64,000 nucleotides of DNA from Verrucomicrobiota bacterium. Lineage in GTDB: Bacteria; Verrucomicrobiota; Verrucomicrobiia; Limisphaerales; JACRJZ01. The translations under genes were made by a program, and so were the position numbers. Positions 38,939 through 50,500 of the stretch are shown piece by piece. Below the pieces are notes generated by a model. That model was not told the origin of the DNA. It did not search any database and saw nothing but the letters and a program-made list of their open reading frames with translations. The stretch covers positions 1 to 64,000 of the forward strand of contig JACRJZ010000122.1 in the NCBI GenBank assembly GCA_016219875.1. Reading direction: 5' to 3'. Position 1 is the first letter of the stretch; every line of letters starts with the position of its first letter.

Positions 38939-41446
38939 TCACTGCGCCCGACGTTGCGCCGAAAATCCGCGCACGCCGAAGTCTTTCCCCCACGGATTGA
39001 CATCCGTTAGTCCGGAACGGTCGATCAGGTCGCCGAGGCGGTTGCGCCACGCGTACAGCGCCGCCGGATCGCGGGCGTAGTCGGTCATCGTCTTCACCAG
39101 CGATGCCGGCACGGGGAGTGCGGCTTTGGCTTCGGCCAGCCATTCGTTCTCCGCCGCAGTGAGTGACGCCGACTTGACCTCGCGCTGGCGGATGATGTCT
39201 TCGAGGATCAGGGCGTAGGCGTAGTCTTCAAGCCCGTCGCGGAAATTCTCCAAACGGATCGTCGGCAGCGGCGTGCCGCCAGGGCCGACGCACGTCCACG
39301 ACCCGTCGCCGTGGTAGGTCGTCCAACTGCGCGGGTCCCAGTCCGTGAACGGCCCGCTGGTGATCGGCTGGGGCGAGTTCCAGATACTGATCTGGTAGTA
39401 GAGGAAACCGTCGGGACGCTGCTTCGCCGTCATCGCACCCATGAGCAGGCGGCCCTCGATGGCGGGATACTCGATGAACATGTTGGCGTGCGGATGATGC
39501 GGCCCGCAGCAGATATACCACCAGACGTGCCGGCCCGCGGCGCGCGCCTTCGCGGCTTGGTCGGGCCTGAAGCTCGGCGTGAGCGGGCACCAGGCGTCCA
39601 TCGTTTTCACCACCGTGTCCATGCCGTAGCTGTGGTCGTAGCTGGTGGTCATCAGCAACGCGTCGGGGAATTCGTGGCGCAGAGTCTGGGCGGTCTTCTC
39701 CAGTAGCGGAAACATCTCCGGCTTGCACTCATCGAAACCGTAGATGTAGGCGTGATCAAGGACGCCCAGCTTCGCGGCTTGGTCGTAGGCCGTCCGCAAA
39801 CCTGCCAGCGCGTTGCTCGCGGCTGCGGCCCCGCGCGACGCGGCGTCGAAGATGCCGAGGTTAAACGCGGTCAATTGCCCGCGGTCGTGCAGCCGCTGGA
39901 TGATCTCGAAGTCCGGCGGGCCGTGGCGATAGAGGCTGTCGTAGTTGATGTAGTAGTCCGCCAGTAGATCGGCCCAGGCGAGCTTGTGTTTCTTCCAAGC
40001 GTTGACGGGGTAGTCGGGGGAGTTGCGGTACTCGCCGGTGAGCGGTTGCTTCTCGTCCGCCGGGTAATCATGCGGCCCGAACGTGATCGCGACCGGCAAC
40101 GGGCTGTGCGTGGGCAACGTGAACGAGCGCACGCGGACGCTCATGGGAAAGGTCAGTGGCGTGATGCCGTCCGCCGACACCGTGAGCGTGCCGCGATACG
40201 TGCCGGGAGCCTGGTCCTTCGGCGCGCGCACGCGAATCCAGAAGCTCTGCAAGTCCCCGGCGGCGATGTCCACCGGGCCAAGGAAATTCAGAATCGGGTC
40301 GGGCCACCAACCGATGTGCGATGTGCCGTTGGGCGGGCGCATCTTGGTTTCCACGTAGCCCACGACCTCGCAGTTGACCAGCCCGCGCTTGAAGACCGCC
40401 CCGCTGCTGGCCTTCAAATCGCTGACCCGCACCGTCACCCGTTTGAGCGCCGCCGCCGCGGGCAGGACCACGACTTGGAAGCTCTCCTTCTCGTTGCGCG
40501 CCAGGCTCAGCTCGACCTCGCGGGCCGGCTTGACGTCGAACAACGTGTCGCGCGGGAGGAGTTTCTCCATCGACGTGGCGAACCCGACAAGCATCTGGTC
40601 CGTCGGCTGGCCCAACTCCGCGCACGCTTTCTGAAACCGGGCGACCGCCCCCACACGCTCCGCCTTTTGCGGCAACGCGGAAAGTTCTTCAGTCAGCGCG
40701 TTGAGCGTCGCCAATGTGATCGTGGCTGAACCCAGTTCGGCGCGGACTTCCTTCAACCGCCGCTCCAGCGCCTCAAACTGGGTCGCGACGCCCGCGCCGG
40801 CCGTGGCTTCGCGCGACTTCGCCAGCGTCTTTTCCGCCGCGGCCACGTGATCGACTTTGAGCGCGACGAGCTGCCGCACGAACTTCGGCCCCGGCTCCGG
40901 CAGCGATTCGCCTTTCTTGAGCAACGTCAGGTTGTCGAGATACAGCGCCAGATCGGTCTGGGGGCGTTGGGTGAAGAAATGCAGGAGGGCGATGTCGGCG
41001 CGGTTCACCGTCTTCGGAAACGACGACAGCGGCACAACGAACCGCTGGAAGCCGCGTTCCGGCAGCTTGAAGGTGTAACTCAGCGCCTGGCGGAACGGCA
41101 CCTTGCTGTCCGACACGAACAGCGCGAAATGAAATCGCTCCGCGTTTGGATTGGTGATGTCCACCACGAGCCGGTCGAAGCCGGTCCAGTCGCGCGCGGA
41201 CGGCTTCAGCTCGAAGGCCGGCCATTCGGGCATCCCAGTCTTCCACGCGGGCGAGGCGAACCGGAGGGCGCATTCCCCGGCGGTGGCAAAGGTCGCGACG
41301 CGCTCCAGCTTGCTTTGGCCTTGGGAAGCCCACCTGAACTGGGCCAGGTCAGCGTCGGCTTCGAAATTGCACAGCGTCGTGGCGGCCGGGAGAGACGTCG
41401 CGAGGCTCGCGGTGGACAAAAGGCAAGAGATGAATCGGTTGTTCAT
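38939..41446 (-). CDS. Secreted DUF4091 / GH123-like glycosidase-family protein
   Basis: An 835-aa protein with a signal peptide (LLSTASLATSLPAA). An N-terminal beta-sandwich (about 20-180, CNFEADADLAQFRW ... LALYLDNLTLLK) is followed by a helical region and, from about residue 290, the DUF4091 fold: LSLARNEKESFQVVVLPAA, DLQSFWIRVRAPKDQAPGTY, a barrel with AYIYGFDECKPEMFPLL (candidate acid pair Asp-Glu), VWWYICCGPHHPHANMFIEY and GFLYYQISIWNSP. This arrangement is shared with GH123 N-acetylgalactosaminidases; activity is not proven. Gene ends 4 bases from the toxin stop, convergent. Confidence 0.75.
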   Translation of the reverse strand: MNNRFISCLLSTASLATSLPAATTLCNFEADADLAQFRWASQGQSKLERVATFATAGECALRFASPAWKTGMPEWPAFELKPSARDWTGFDRLVVDITNPNAERFHFALFVSDSKVPFRQALSYTFKLPERGFQRFVVPLSSFPKTVNRADIALLHFFTQRPQTDLALYLDNLTLLKKGESLPEPGPKFVRQLVALKVDHVAAAEKTLAKSREATAGAGVATQFEALERRLKEVRAELGSATITLATLNALTEELSALPQKAERVGAVARFQKACAELGQPTDQMLVGFATSMEKLLPRDTLFDVKPAREVELSLARNEKESFQVVVLPAAAALKRVTVRVSDLKASSGAVFKRGLVNCEVVGYVETKMRPPNGTSHIGWWPDPILNFLGPVDIAAGDLQSFWIRVRAPKDQAPGTYRGTLTVSADGITPLTFPMSVRVRSFTLPTHSPLPVAITFGPHDYPADEKQPLTGEYRNSPDYPVNAWKKHKLAWADLLADYYINYDSLYRHGPPDFEIIQRLHDRGQLTAFNLGIFDAASRGAAAASNALAGLRTAYDQAAKLGVLDHAYIYGFDECKPEMFPLLEKTAQTLRHEFPDALLMTTSYDHSYGMDTVVKTMDAWCPLTPSFRPDQAAKARAAGRHVWWYICCGPHHPHANMFIEYPAIEGRLLMGAMTAKQRPDGFLYYQISIWNSPQPITSGPFTDWDPRSWTTYHGDGSWTCVGPGGTPLPTIRLENFRDGLEDYAYALILEDIIRQREVKSASLTAAENEWLAEAKAALPVPASLVKTMTDYARDPAALYAWRNRLGDLIDRSGLTDVNPWGKDFGVRGFSAQRRAQ

Positions 41447-41568
41447 ACGTGGCGGTGTCGTTCGGTTCGAGTGTCTGACGAACGGAAGCGGACGGGAATT
41501 CGGTAGGAGGCGCTTCCGTCGCCGGAACGCTTGCCTTTTTCGCGCCCGCGTGGAGATTGCTGCCCGTG

Positions 41569-42378
41569 ATGAAACAACACACTCTGCTCGCCGTTCTGTT
41601 GGCCGCGTCGGCTGCGGCCCTCTCCAACGCTCGCGCCGGTGAGGCGCCGGTCGGTTACACCGACACGCCGATGCTGCCCGGCGGCAAATGGCACGTTCAC
41701 GACCCTGACCGTCCGCAACCGCGCTTGGTCAAACCGGGCGCGAAGTTCAGCGATCTGGCCCCAGCGCCGTCGGATGCCATCGTCTTGTTCGACGGGACAA
41801 ACCTCGACAAGTGGAATGGCCCGAAGGGCAAGCCCACCTGGAAGATTGAAGACGGCTTCGCCGAAGTGACCCCCAAGAGCGGCAGCATCAACACCAAAGA
41901 CGAGTTCGGCGATTTTCAGCTCCACCTCGAATTCGCCACGCCGGCCGAGGTCAAGGGCGACAGCCAGGAGCGCGGCAACAGCGGCGTGATCATTCATGGC
42001 CGCTACGAAGTGCAGGTGCTCGACAGTTACCAGAACCGCACCTATGCCGACGGCACCGTGGGCGGGCTTTACGGCCAGTTTCCGCCGCGCGCCAACGTCG
42101 CTCGCAAACCGGGCGAGTGGCAGACCTACGACATCATCTTCGAAGCGCCGCAGTGGGAAGAGGGCAAGCTGGTGAAGCCCGCCCAAGTCACGGTGATCCT
42201 GAACGGCGTGGTGCTGCACCACAAACAGGCCCTCCTCGGTTACGTGGTCCATCACGATCTCGCCAAATACGGCCGGCCGTACTCTGGCAAAGGCCCCATC
42301 CAGCTCCAGGACCACAACAATCCGATGCGGTTCCGTAACATCTGGATTCGTCCCTTGGGGGAGTACGACCAGCAGTAG
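41569..42378 (+). CDS. Secreted DUF1080 (3-keto-disaccharide hydrolase-like) protein
   Basis: A 269-aa protein; the ATG at 41569 starts a signal peptide (LLAVLLAASAAALSNARA). The concanavalin-like DUF1080 domain shows IVLFDGTNLDKWNGPKGKPT W, FGDFQLHLEFATPAE, GNSGVIIHGRYEVQVLDSYQ, GEWQTYDIIFEAPQW and a final IQLQDHNNPMRFRNIWIRPL. DUF1080 proteins cleave 3-keto sugars and abound in Verrucomicrobia and Planctomycetes. Divergent from the DUF4091 gene. Confidence 0.85.
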   Translation: MKQHTLLAVLLAASAAALSNARAGEAPVGYTDTPMLPGGKWHVHDPDRPQPRLVKPGAKFSDLAPAPSDAIVLFDGTNLDKWNGPKGKPTWKIEDGFAEVTPKSGSINTKDEFGDFQLHLEFATPAEVKGDSQERGNSGVIIHGRYEVQVLDSYQNRTYADGTVGGLYGQFPPRANVARKPGEWQTYDIIFEAPQWEEGKLVKPAQVTVILNGVVLHHKQALLGYVVHHDLAKYGRPYSGKGPIQLQDHNNPMRFRNIWIRPLGEYDQQ

Positions 42379-42400
42379 GGCGCAACTTGGCTCTGCCTCC

Positions 42401-42449
42401 GTAGCGCAGACATTCCTGTCTGCCGTAGCGCAGGCTTTCCAGCCTGCGG
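42401..42449. repeat. Two tandem F2 hairpin modules
   Basis: GTAGCGCAGACATTCCTGTC and GTAGCGCAGGCTTTCCAGCC follow each other directly. Each is a small hairpin; there is no inverted partner nearby. Confidence 0.75.
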
Positions 42450-42584
42450 GTTCTGCGAACTTTCCAGTCCGCAGCACGCCCTTCCCTGCCGCTCGCCGAA
42501 CTGGAAAGTGCGGCGAAGCCGCTGCCAGGAGTGTCTGTGCTACCGCGTCAGGCCTCAGTAGAGTCCGGCTCTGGCGGTTCGCCA

Positions 42585-42680
42585 AATCCGAAATCCGAAA
42601 ATCGAAACCCGAAACCAATCCGAAGCTCGAAATCTCAAATCTGAAACCTTCACGGGCCGACAGGGTTTCGAATTTCTGCC
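42585..42680. repeat. F10 AATCCGAAA repeat with conserved core
   Basis: Short AATCCGAAA-type units lead into AAACCTTCACGGGCCGACAG. The same core occurs inverted at 62977-63075. The 42379-42794 interval contains no gene. Confidence 0.7.
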
Positions 42681-42794
42681 TCGGTCCCGACTTTACTGAG
42701 GCATTACGCTACCGCCAGCAACACTGAGGCATTACTCCAGGCACCACTTTCCTGCTGTGCTTTCCCCCGCGGTCCCTCTAGCCTCGCGGCCACG

Positions 42795-43424
42795 ATGAGT
42801 GTCCGGGTGAAAATCTGCGGCATCACCAGCCGTGACGACGCCATGAGAGCGGTGGAGGCCGGCGCGGACGCGCTGGGTTTCATGTTTTACGCGCCCAGCC
42901 CGCGCGCGGTTTCCGCCCGGGTCGCGGCAGACATTGTCCGGGCGTTGCCGCCGCTCATCGCCAAGGTTGGCGTGTTCGTCAATTCCCCGGCAGACGAAGT
43001 CCGGCGGGCCATTGCGGCGTGCGGACTCGACACGCTCCAGTTCCACGGGGACGAGCCGCCCGAGTTTTGCGCCCAGTTCGCCTTGAAAGTGGTGAAGGCT
43101 TTTCGCGTCCGCGATGCCGAATCGCTCAAGCCCCTGGCCTCCTTCGAGACGGCGGCGTGGCTGCTCGACAGCTTTGTGGCCGGACAGCGGGGCGGCTCCG
43201 GCGCGAAGTTCAACTGGGACTTGGCCCTCGAAGCGAAGAAGCTGGGGCGGCCCATCGTGCTGGCCGGCGGGCTGACGCCGGAGAACGTCGCCGACGCTGT
43301 GCGTCACGTGCAACCGTTCGGTGTCGATGTCTCCAGCGGCGTGGAAAGCGCGCCTGGCCGGAAGGACGCCGCCCGGATGCGCGCCTTCATCGCCGCGGCC
43401 AAAGGCCAGCGCGGCAGCCCCTAG
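42795..43424 (+). CDS. trpF: Phosphoribosylanthranilate isomerase
   Basis: A 209-aa TIM-barrel enzyme of tryptophan synthesis. It converts N-(5-phosphoribosyl)anthranilate to the enol CdRP. KICGIT with catalytic Cys8, GADALGFMFYAPSPRAV, VGVFVN, LDTLQFHGDE, LLDSF with the general-acid Asp, and phosphate-binding LAGGLTPENV and GVDVSSGVESAPGRKD are all present. No other trp genes lie in the window; the methyltransferase gene follows after 12 bases. Confidence 0.95.
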   Translation: MSVRVKICGITSRDDAMRAVEAGADALGFMFYAPSPRAVSARVAADIVRALPPLIAKVGVFVNSPADEVRRAIAACGLDTLQFHGDEPPEFCAQFALKVVKAFRVRDAESLKPLASFETAAWLLDSFVAGQRGGSGAKFNWDLALEAKKLGRPIVLAGGLTPENVADAVRHVQPFGVDVSSGVESAPGRKDAARMRAFIAAAKGQRGSP

Positions 43425-43436
43425 CCCCGCCGTCGC

Positions 43437-44495
43437 ATGTTGGAGTCGCTTCGGCAAGAATCGGAGAAGTTGGCCCGCTCCTGGATGCGTCACGATCAGG
43501 AGGCGCTCCGGGACTACCTCATCGCCGACGTCGAAGATCCGCGGCTCAACGTGTCCAGCCTCATCAGCCGGCAGTTCCTCATCACCGCGCTGGGCGGCGG
43601 GCGCTTCCAGGAGTTGATGGACCACGAATTGCGCTTCGCCGTGGCCATGAACTGGCTGCTTGGCCTGACGAAAAGGGCTTCGGGCGCGGAGGAGTTCCAG
43701 GCCGTCCGGCACGGCTTCCAACGCGGAGCGGACGACGCGGAAGGGATCGAAATCCCGCGCTACCTGCTGAAGATTTTCTCTGCGCTCCCTGCCAGCCTTC
43801 CGTCACTTGCGCCGGACAGCGCGCCGACAAGCGAACCGGTGCCCGTCGTGCCGAACTACCTCTTGGAGGTCCTGGCCCAGACTCGTTGGCAGGACGGCAA
43901 AGCGCAGTTCCCCGCCGGCGCGCTCGATACGTTCCAGCGCCTCTGGCGCGCAATCCTCTCGCACGAGCCGCGACCGCAACCCGCGCCCCGCGTCCTGGAA
44001 GCCGCGTGTGGCTCCGCCAACGACTATCGCTTTCTGGAGACCTTCGGCCTCGCCCGGCTCATTGACTACACCGGCTTCGACCTGTGCGAGAAGAACGTGC
44101 TCAACGCGCGGGCGTTGTTCCCGATGGCGCGGTTCGAGGTGGGCAACGTTTTCGCCATCGCCGCGCCGGACAAGTCGTTCGACTACGTCTTTGCTCACGA
44201 TCTGTTCGAGCATCTGTCGTTGGAAGGACTGGACGCCGCGGTGGGGGAACTCTGCCGCGTCGCGCGCCGCGGACTCTGCCTCGGCTTCTTCAACCTGGAC
44301 GAAAGGGCCGATCACCTGGTGCGCCCGGTGGAGGAGTACCACTGGAACACCCTCAGCGTGGACCGGCTGAGGGAAGCGTTCGAACAGCGCGGCTTCAGCG
44401 TGCAAGTCGTCCACGTCGGCAGCTTCCTGCGCTGGGCCACCGGCTGCGACCGGACCCACAACGAAAACGCCTACAGCTTCCTGCTCCGGGCTTGA
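43437..44495 (+). CDS. SAM-dependent methyltransferase domain protein
   Basis: A 352-aa protein. The C-terminal half is a class I methyltransferase: motif I VLEAACGSANDYRFL (about residues 186-200), YTGFDLCEKNVLNARALFPM, FDYVFAHDLFEHLSLEGLDA (motif IV region) and GFSVQVVHVGSFLRWATG. The N-terminal 150 residues are helical with DYLIADVEDPRLNVSSLISR, perhaps a family-specific domain. Substrate unknown. Co-directional with trpF and the giant beta-helix gene that starts 45 bases later. Confidence 0.7.
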   Translation: MLESLRQESEKLARSWMRHDQEALRDYLIADVEDPRLNVSSLISRQFLITALGGGRFQELMDHELRFAVAMNWLLGLTKRASGAEEFQAVRHGFQRGADDAEGIEIPRYLLKIFSALPASLPSLAPDSAPTSEPVPVVPNYLLEVLAQTRWQDGKAQFPAGALDTFQRLWRAILSHEPRPQPAPRVLEAACGSANDYRFLETFGLARLIDYTGFDLCEKNVLNARALFPMARFEVGNVFAIAAPDKSFDYVFAHDLFEHLSLEGLDAAVGELCRVARRGLCLGFFNLDERADHLVRPVEEYHWNTLSVDRLREAFEQRGFSVQVVHVGSFLRWATGCDRTHNENAYSFLLRA

Positions 44496-44540
44496 TCTGG
44501 CCAAGACGCTCTGAACCGATGCCTCCCAGCACACCGAACC

Positions 44541-47500
44541 ATGAAACCACTCCGCTCGAATCCGACTTTCCTGTGTCTGGCGCTGTGCGGGCTGCTGAAC
44601 AGCCTGCCCGCTCCCGCCGCCACGCGGTATGTCTGGCAAGCCAGCCCCGCCTCCACACCGCCCTTCACCGACTGGGCCACGGCGGCGACGAACATTCAGG
44701 ACGCCGTCGATACCGCGGAGGCGGGCGACGAAATCGTGGTGACCAACGGCGTCTATGCCACCGGCGGTCGGGCGGTGTATGGCGCCATGACCAATCGTGT
44801 GGCCGTGAACAAGCCAGTGGTCGTACGGAGCGTGAACGGGCCGCAGTTCACGGTCATCGAGGGCCGGCGAGTGCCGGAAACCACCAACGGCGACGGGGCG
44901 ATCCGATGCGTGTATTTGGCCAACGGCGCGATGCTGAGCGGCTTCACTCTGACCAACGGGGCCACACGGAGTTGGGGTTCCGAAGCGGAGTACAACGGCG
45001 GCGGAGTGTGGTGTGAGTCGGTCAGCGCGGTGGTCACCAACTGCGCGCTGATCGGCAATTCTGCCCGATCAGGCGGCGGGGCTGCCTACGGCACGCTGAA
45101 GAATTGTTCTCTCATCGGCAACTCCGCCTACGACGGCGGTGGGACGTACTCAAGCACGTTGAACAACTGCATGATCACGGGCAACTGGGCCACGGAATCC
45201 GGCGGCGGCGCTTCGGCCAGCGTGCTGAACAACTGCTCCCTCGCCGACAACTCGGCGTATTCCAACGGCGGCGGGACGGATCGATGCATGCTGACCAACT
45301 GCACGCTGATCGGCAACTCGGCTTCGTTGGGCGGCGGCGATTCCGGCGGCACGTTGCTCAATTGCATCCTCTATTACAACACGACTCGCACCGGTTCCGG
45401 CTGCAACTACTCCTCGAGCACGCTCAACTACTGCTGCACCACGCCCTTGCCCACCAACGGAGTGGGCAACCTGATTTCTGAACCGCAACTGGCCAGCGTC
45501 TCGCATCTGAGTGCCGTTTCCCCTTGCCGCGGGACAGGCTCTTTCGTCTCTCCCGGAGGCAAGGACATTGACGGCGAGGCTTGGGCCAATCCTCCGTCCA
45601 TCGGCTGCGACGAAGTCCGGGCTGGAGCGGTCACTGGCCCGTTGAGCGTGGGCTTGGCCGTGGGCTGGACGAAGGTGGCAGTGGGTGGCGCGCTGAACTT
45701 CCGTGCCTTGATTGACGGACGCCTCACCGCAAGCGCATGGGACTTCGGAGACGGAACGGTGATGAACAACCGTCCCTACGCCAGCCACGCTTGGAGCGCG
45801 CCCGGAGCTTACACGGTGGTGTTGCGGGCCTGGAATGAAAGCAACCCCGGCAGTGTGAGCGCCACCGTGACGGTCCAGGCAGTCGAAACTCCGGTGCATT
45901 ACGTGACGGCGGCCAGCGCGTCGCCAGTGTGGCCGTATCTCTCTTGGGCCACCGCGGCCACGAACATCCAGGACGCCGTGGACGCGGCCACGGTTCCGGG
46001 TGCGCTGGTGCTGGTGAGCAACGGAGTCTATGCCAGCGGCGGGCGGGCCGTCGATCCGACCATGACCAACCGGGTGACCGTGGACAAACCGATCACGGTG
46101 CGGAGCGTGAACGGGCCGCAGGTCACGGCCATCCAAGGCTGGCAGCCGCCGCCATCCTACTACCGATACGGGGCCATCCGGTGCGTGTCCTTGACCAACA
46201 ACGCCGTGTTGTGCGGCTTCACCTTGACCAACGGGGCCACGTCCGGGGACTCGTGGTATCGCGACAGGACTTCCGATGGCGGCGGCGTGTGGGGCGAATC
46301 CGTCAGCGCGGTGGTGAGCAACTGCCTCATTACGGGCAACTCGGCGGCCTGCGGCGCCGGCGCCTACCGCGTCACCCTCCACGACTGCACGATCAGCGGG
46401 AACTCGGGCTTCTCTGTCGGCGGCGGAGTGCGTTCCGGTGTGTTGAGCAACTGCGTGGTCACGGGCAACTCGGCCCGAATGAGCGGCGGCGGAGCATACT
46501 CTTCCACGCTGGAACGCTGTACGCTTACCGCCAACGTGGCCGAGGGATCCGGTGGCGGAGTGCGTCTAGGCTCGCTGAATCGCTGCACGCTTCGGGACAA
46601 TTCCGCTCCCTACGGCGGCGGAGCTTACCAAAGCACACTCCACAACAGCGCGATCAGTGGCAACCTGGCCACCTACTCCGGCGGTGGCGTGTCCGATTGC
46701 ACGCTCAGCAATTGCACGGTCGTTGGAAACGCCTCGGTGTCTTCTGAAGGCGGGGCCGCTGGCGGCACGTTGAACAACTGCATTCTCTACGACAACACGG
46801 CTAGTTCCAGAGCCAACTACGACCGTTGGAGCACTCTGAACTACTGCTGCACCACGCCGCGACCCACCAATGGCGTGGGCAACCTGAGCTTGGAGCCGCA
46901 ACTGGCCAGCGCCTCGCATCTGAGCGCGGCGTCGCCGTGCCGCGGGGCGGGTTCTTCAGCCTACGCCGAGGGAACGGACATCGACGGCGAGGCCTGGGCC
47001 AACCCCCCGTCCATCGGCTGCGATGAATACCGGGCCGGGGCGATCACCGGACTGTTGAGTGTCAATCTGAGCACCCCTTGGACGAACGTGGCGACAGGCT
47101 ACGCGCTGAATTTCCAGGCGTTGATCGAGGGGCGCGTCAGCCGGAGCGCCTGGGACTTTGGGGACGGAGTGGCTGCGACCAATCGGCCTTTCATCAGCCA
47201 CGCCTGGAATGCGCCAGGAATCTACCCCGTTGTTTTGCGGGCTTGGAACGAGAGCTATCCGGACGGCGTGAGCGCCACCGTGACCGTGCGGGTGGTGGCG
47301 GCCCCGGTGCGATATGTGGCGGCGGGGAACGTTTCACCGGCCTGGCCTCATGACTCGTGGGCCACGGCGGCCACAAACATCCAGGACGCCGTGGACGCCG
47401 CACCCATTCAGGCGTTGGTGCTGGTGAGCAATGGGGTCTATGCCACCGGCGGGCGGCTGGTCCACGGCGCCGTGACCAATCGCGTGGTGCTGGACAAGCC

Positions 47501-50500
47501 GGTGCTGGTGCGAAGCGTGAACGGGCCGGAGTTCACCGTGATCCAGGGCCGCCAAGTGCCCGGCACCATCAACGGAGACAGTGCGATCCGGTGCGCTTAT
47601 CTCACCAACGGTGCCGCACTGAGCGGCTTCACTTTGACGGACGGAGCCACCCGGAGCGTTGGGGATTATGAGAAGGAGCAAAGCGGCGGGGGAGTCTGGT
47701 GTGACGGACCCAGTGCGGTCGTGAGCAATTGCACGTTCCGTGGCAACGCGGCCTACGGGACAGGCGCGGGCGCTTATGGCGGCACATTGGAGTCCTGCCT
47801 CCTTCGCAGCAACTCGGCCGGGGAGGTGGGCGGCGGGACATACGCCAGCACTCTGAACGACTGCACTTTGAGCGACAACTTGGCTGGCCATTCCGGCGGC
47901 GGAGCGGCTCGTGGCACCCTGAACCACTGCTCGCTCGTCAGCAACTCGGCCTATTACGATGGAGGCGGAGCGTATTACGCAACGCTGAGTAACTGCATCG
48001 TGGCTGGCAACTGGGCCTCCGGTGGCGGCGGGGCGTATCAGAGCACGCTCAACAACTGCAAACTCACGGGCAACCGGGCCAATGAGTGCGGCGGCGGAGC
48101 CTTTTACGGAACGCTGAACAACTGCGTCCTCACCGGCAACTCGGCTGATGACTACGGCGGCGGAGCGTACCAGAGTGTGCTCAACAACTGCACGCTCCTC
48201 GTCAACTCGGCCCAGTCCAATGGCGGCGGGGCCTACGGAGGCACGCTCAACAATTGCATCCTCTACCACAACACGGCCGATTCCGGGACCAACTACCACG
48301 CCAGCTCCCTCAACTACTGCTGCACCACGCCGTTGCCCACCAACGGAGTGGGCAACCTGGTTGCTGAACCGCAACTGGTCGGCCTCTTGCACCTGAGCGC
48401 GACTTCTCCCTGCCGCGGGGCCGGTTCCAGTGACTATGCCGGGGGAACTGACATCGATGGCGAGGCCTGGGCCAGTCCGCCGTCCATCGGCTGCGATGAA
48501 TACTGGGCCGGAGCGGTCACGGGGCCATTGACCGTCAGCATCGCGGCAACCTGGACAAACGTGCCACCGAACTTCACGGTGGACTTCCAGGCCTTGATCG
48601 AGGGCCGCGTCAGTGCGAGCGCCTGGGACTTTGGCGCCGGGGTGGTGGTGAGCAATCGTCCCTTCGCCAGCCACGTCTGGAGTGAGCCGGGAACCTACAT
48701 CGTGACGTTGCGGGCGTGGAACAAGAGTAGTCCGGACGGCGTGGAGGCGGTCGTGACAATGACGGTGGGGCCTTCGCCGACGTATTACGTGGCCGCAGGA
48801 AACACCAACGCGGCCTGGCCGTACGCCTCCTGGGCCACGGCGGCAGCGAACATTCAAGACGCGGTGGACGCGGCGGCGGCGCCGGGGTCGCTCGTGCTGG
48901 TGAGCAACGGGGTGTACGCCACTGGCGGGCGGGCCCTGCGCGGACTCCTGACCAACCGCGTGGCCGTGGACAAAGCGGTGATCGTACGGAGCGTGAACGG
49001 GCCGCAGCACACGGTCATTGAGGGCCGGCAAGTGCCGGGCATCACCAACGGCGACGGGGCCATCCGGTGCGTGTATCTCACCAACGGCGCGGTGTTGAGC
49101 GGCTTCACCCTGACCAACGGCGCCACTCGCCGATGGGGCTCCGGGTTCGAGTACGACGGTGGCGGGGTGTGGTGCGAATCTCTCAGGGCCGTCGTCACCA
49201 ACTGCATACTCGTTGGGAACTCGGCAAGCTATCGTGGCGGCGGAGCCTACTCGGGCACCCTCTACAACTCCGCACTCGCGGGCAATTCAGCCTACTACTA
49301 CGGCGGTGGAGCGTCTGAGAGCACCCTGAGTCATTGCACACTCACGCGCAATCGGGCCAGCTTCGCCGGGGGCGGAGCGTATTCGAGCACGCTGAACCAC
49401 TGCACCCTCCATGACAATTCCGCCGCGTCCGGCGGCGGCGTGGCTTCCGGCTCGCTGACCAATTGCGCTCTGTTTGGCAATGCCGCCGGCAGCGGCGGCG
49501 GCGTGTTCGGCGGCACCCTCAACCACTGCACGCTCACCGGCAACTCGGCTTCTCAAAGGGGCGGCGGGGCGTATAACGCCACGCTGAACAACTGCGTTCT
49601 CTACGACAACACGGCTGGGGTTGGCGCGTGGGCCAACTACTGCTCCGGCACGCTCAACTCCTGTTGCACCACGCCGCGGCCGGACGCCGGAGTGGGCAAC
49701 ATCACTTCGGAGCCGCAACTGGCCAGCCCCTCCCACCTGAGCGCCACTTCCCCTTGCCGCCGCGCGGGTTCTCAGGCCGACGCCACGGGCACGGATATTG
49801 ACGGCGAGGTTTGGGGCAGTCCGCCTTCCATCGGCTGCGATGAATACTGGGCCGGGGCGGTCACCGGTCCATTGAGCGTAAGCCTCACCGTTAGTTCGAC
49901 GAACGTGTCCGTGGGTTTCGCGGTGAACGTCTGCGCCCTCATTGAAGGCCGAGCCAGCGCGAGCGCGTGGGACTTCGGAGACGGCGTCATCGTGAGCAAT
50001 CGCCCCTACGCCAGCCAAGCCTGGACCGCCGTGGGCACCTACGCCGTCGTTTTGCGTGTCTGGAATGAAAGCAACCCTGGCGGCGTCAGTGCCACAGCGA
50101 GGGTCCAAGTGATCGAGGCGCCGGTGCATTACGTGACGCCAGCGAGCGCCTCGCCGACGTGGCCGTATCTTTCGTGGGCCACGGCGGCCACGAACATCCA
50201 GGACGCCGTGGACGCCGCGACCGTTCCGGGATCGCTGGTGCTGGTCAGCAACGGCGTCTATGCGACCGGTGGCCGACGCACTTACGACTATACCACCAAC
50301 CGGCTGACGGTGGATAAACCTGTCGTCGTGCGCAGTGTCAATGGGCCGGAGGTCACCGTCATCGAGGGCTGGCAGGTGCCAGGCAGGACCAACGGCGACG
50401 AAGCTATCCGCTGCGTGTATTTGGCCAACGGTGCCGTGCTGAGCGGCTTCACGTTGACCCAAGGAGCCACCACGTGGGAAGAGGAAGGCGGCGGCGTGTG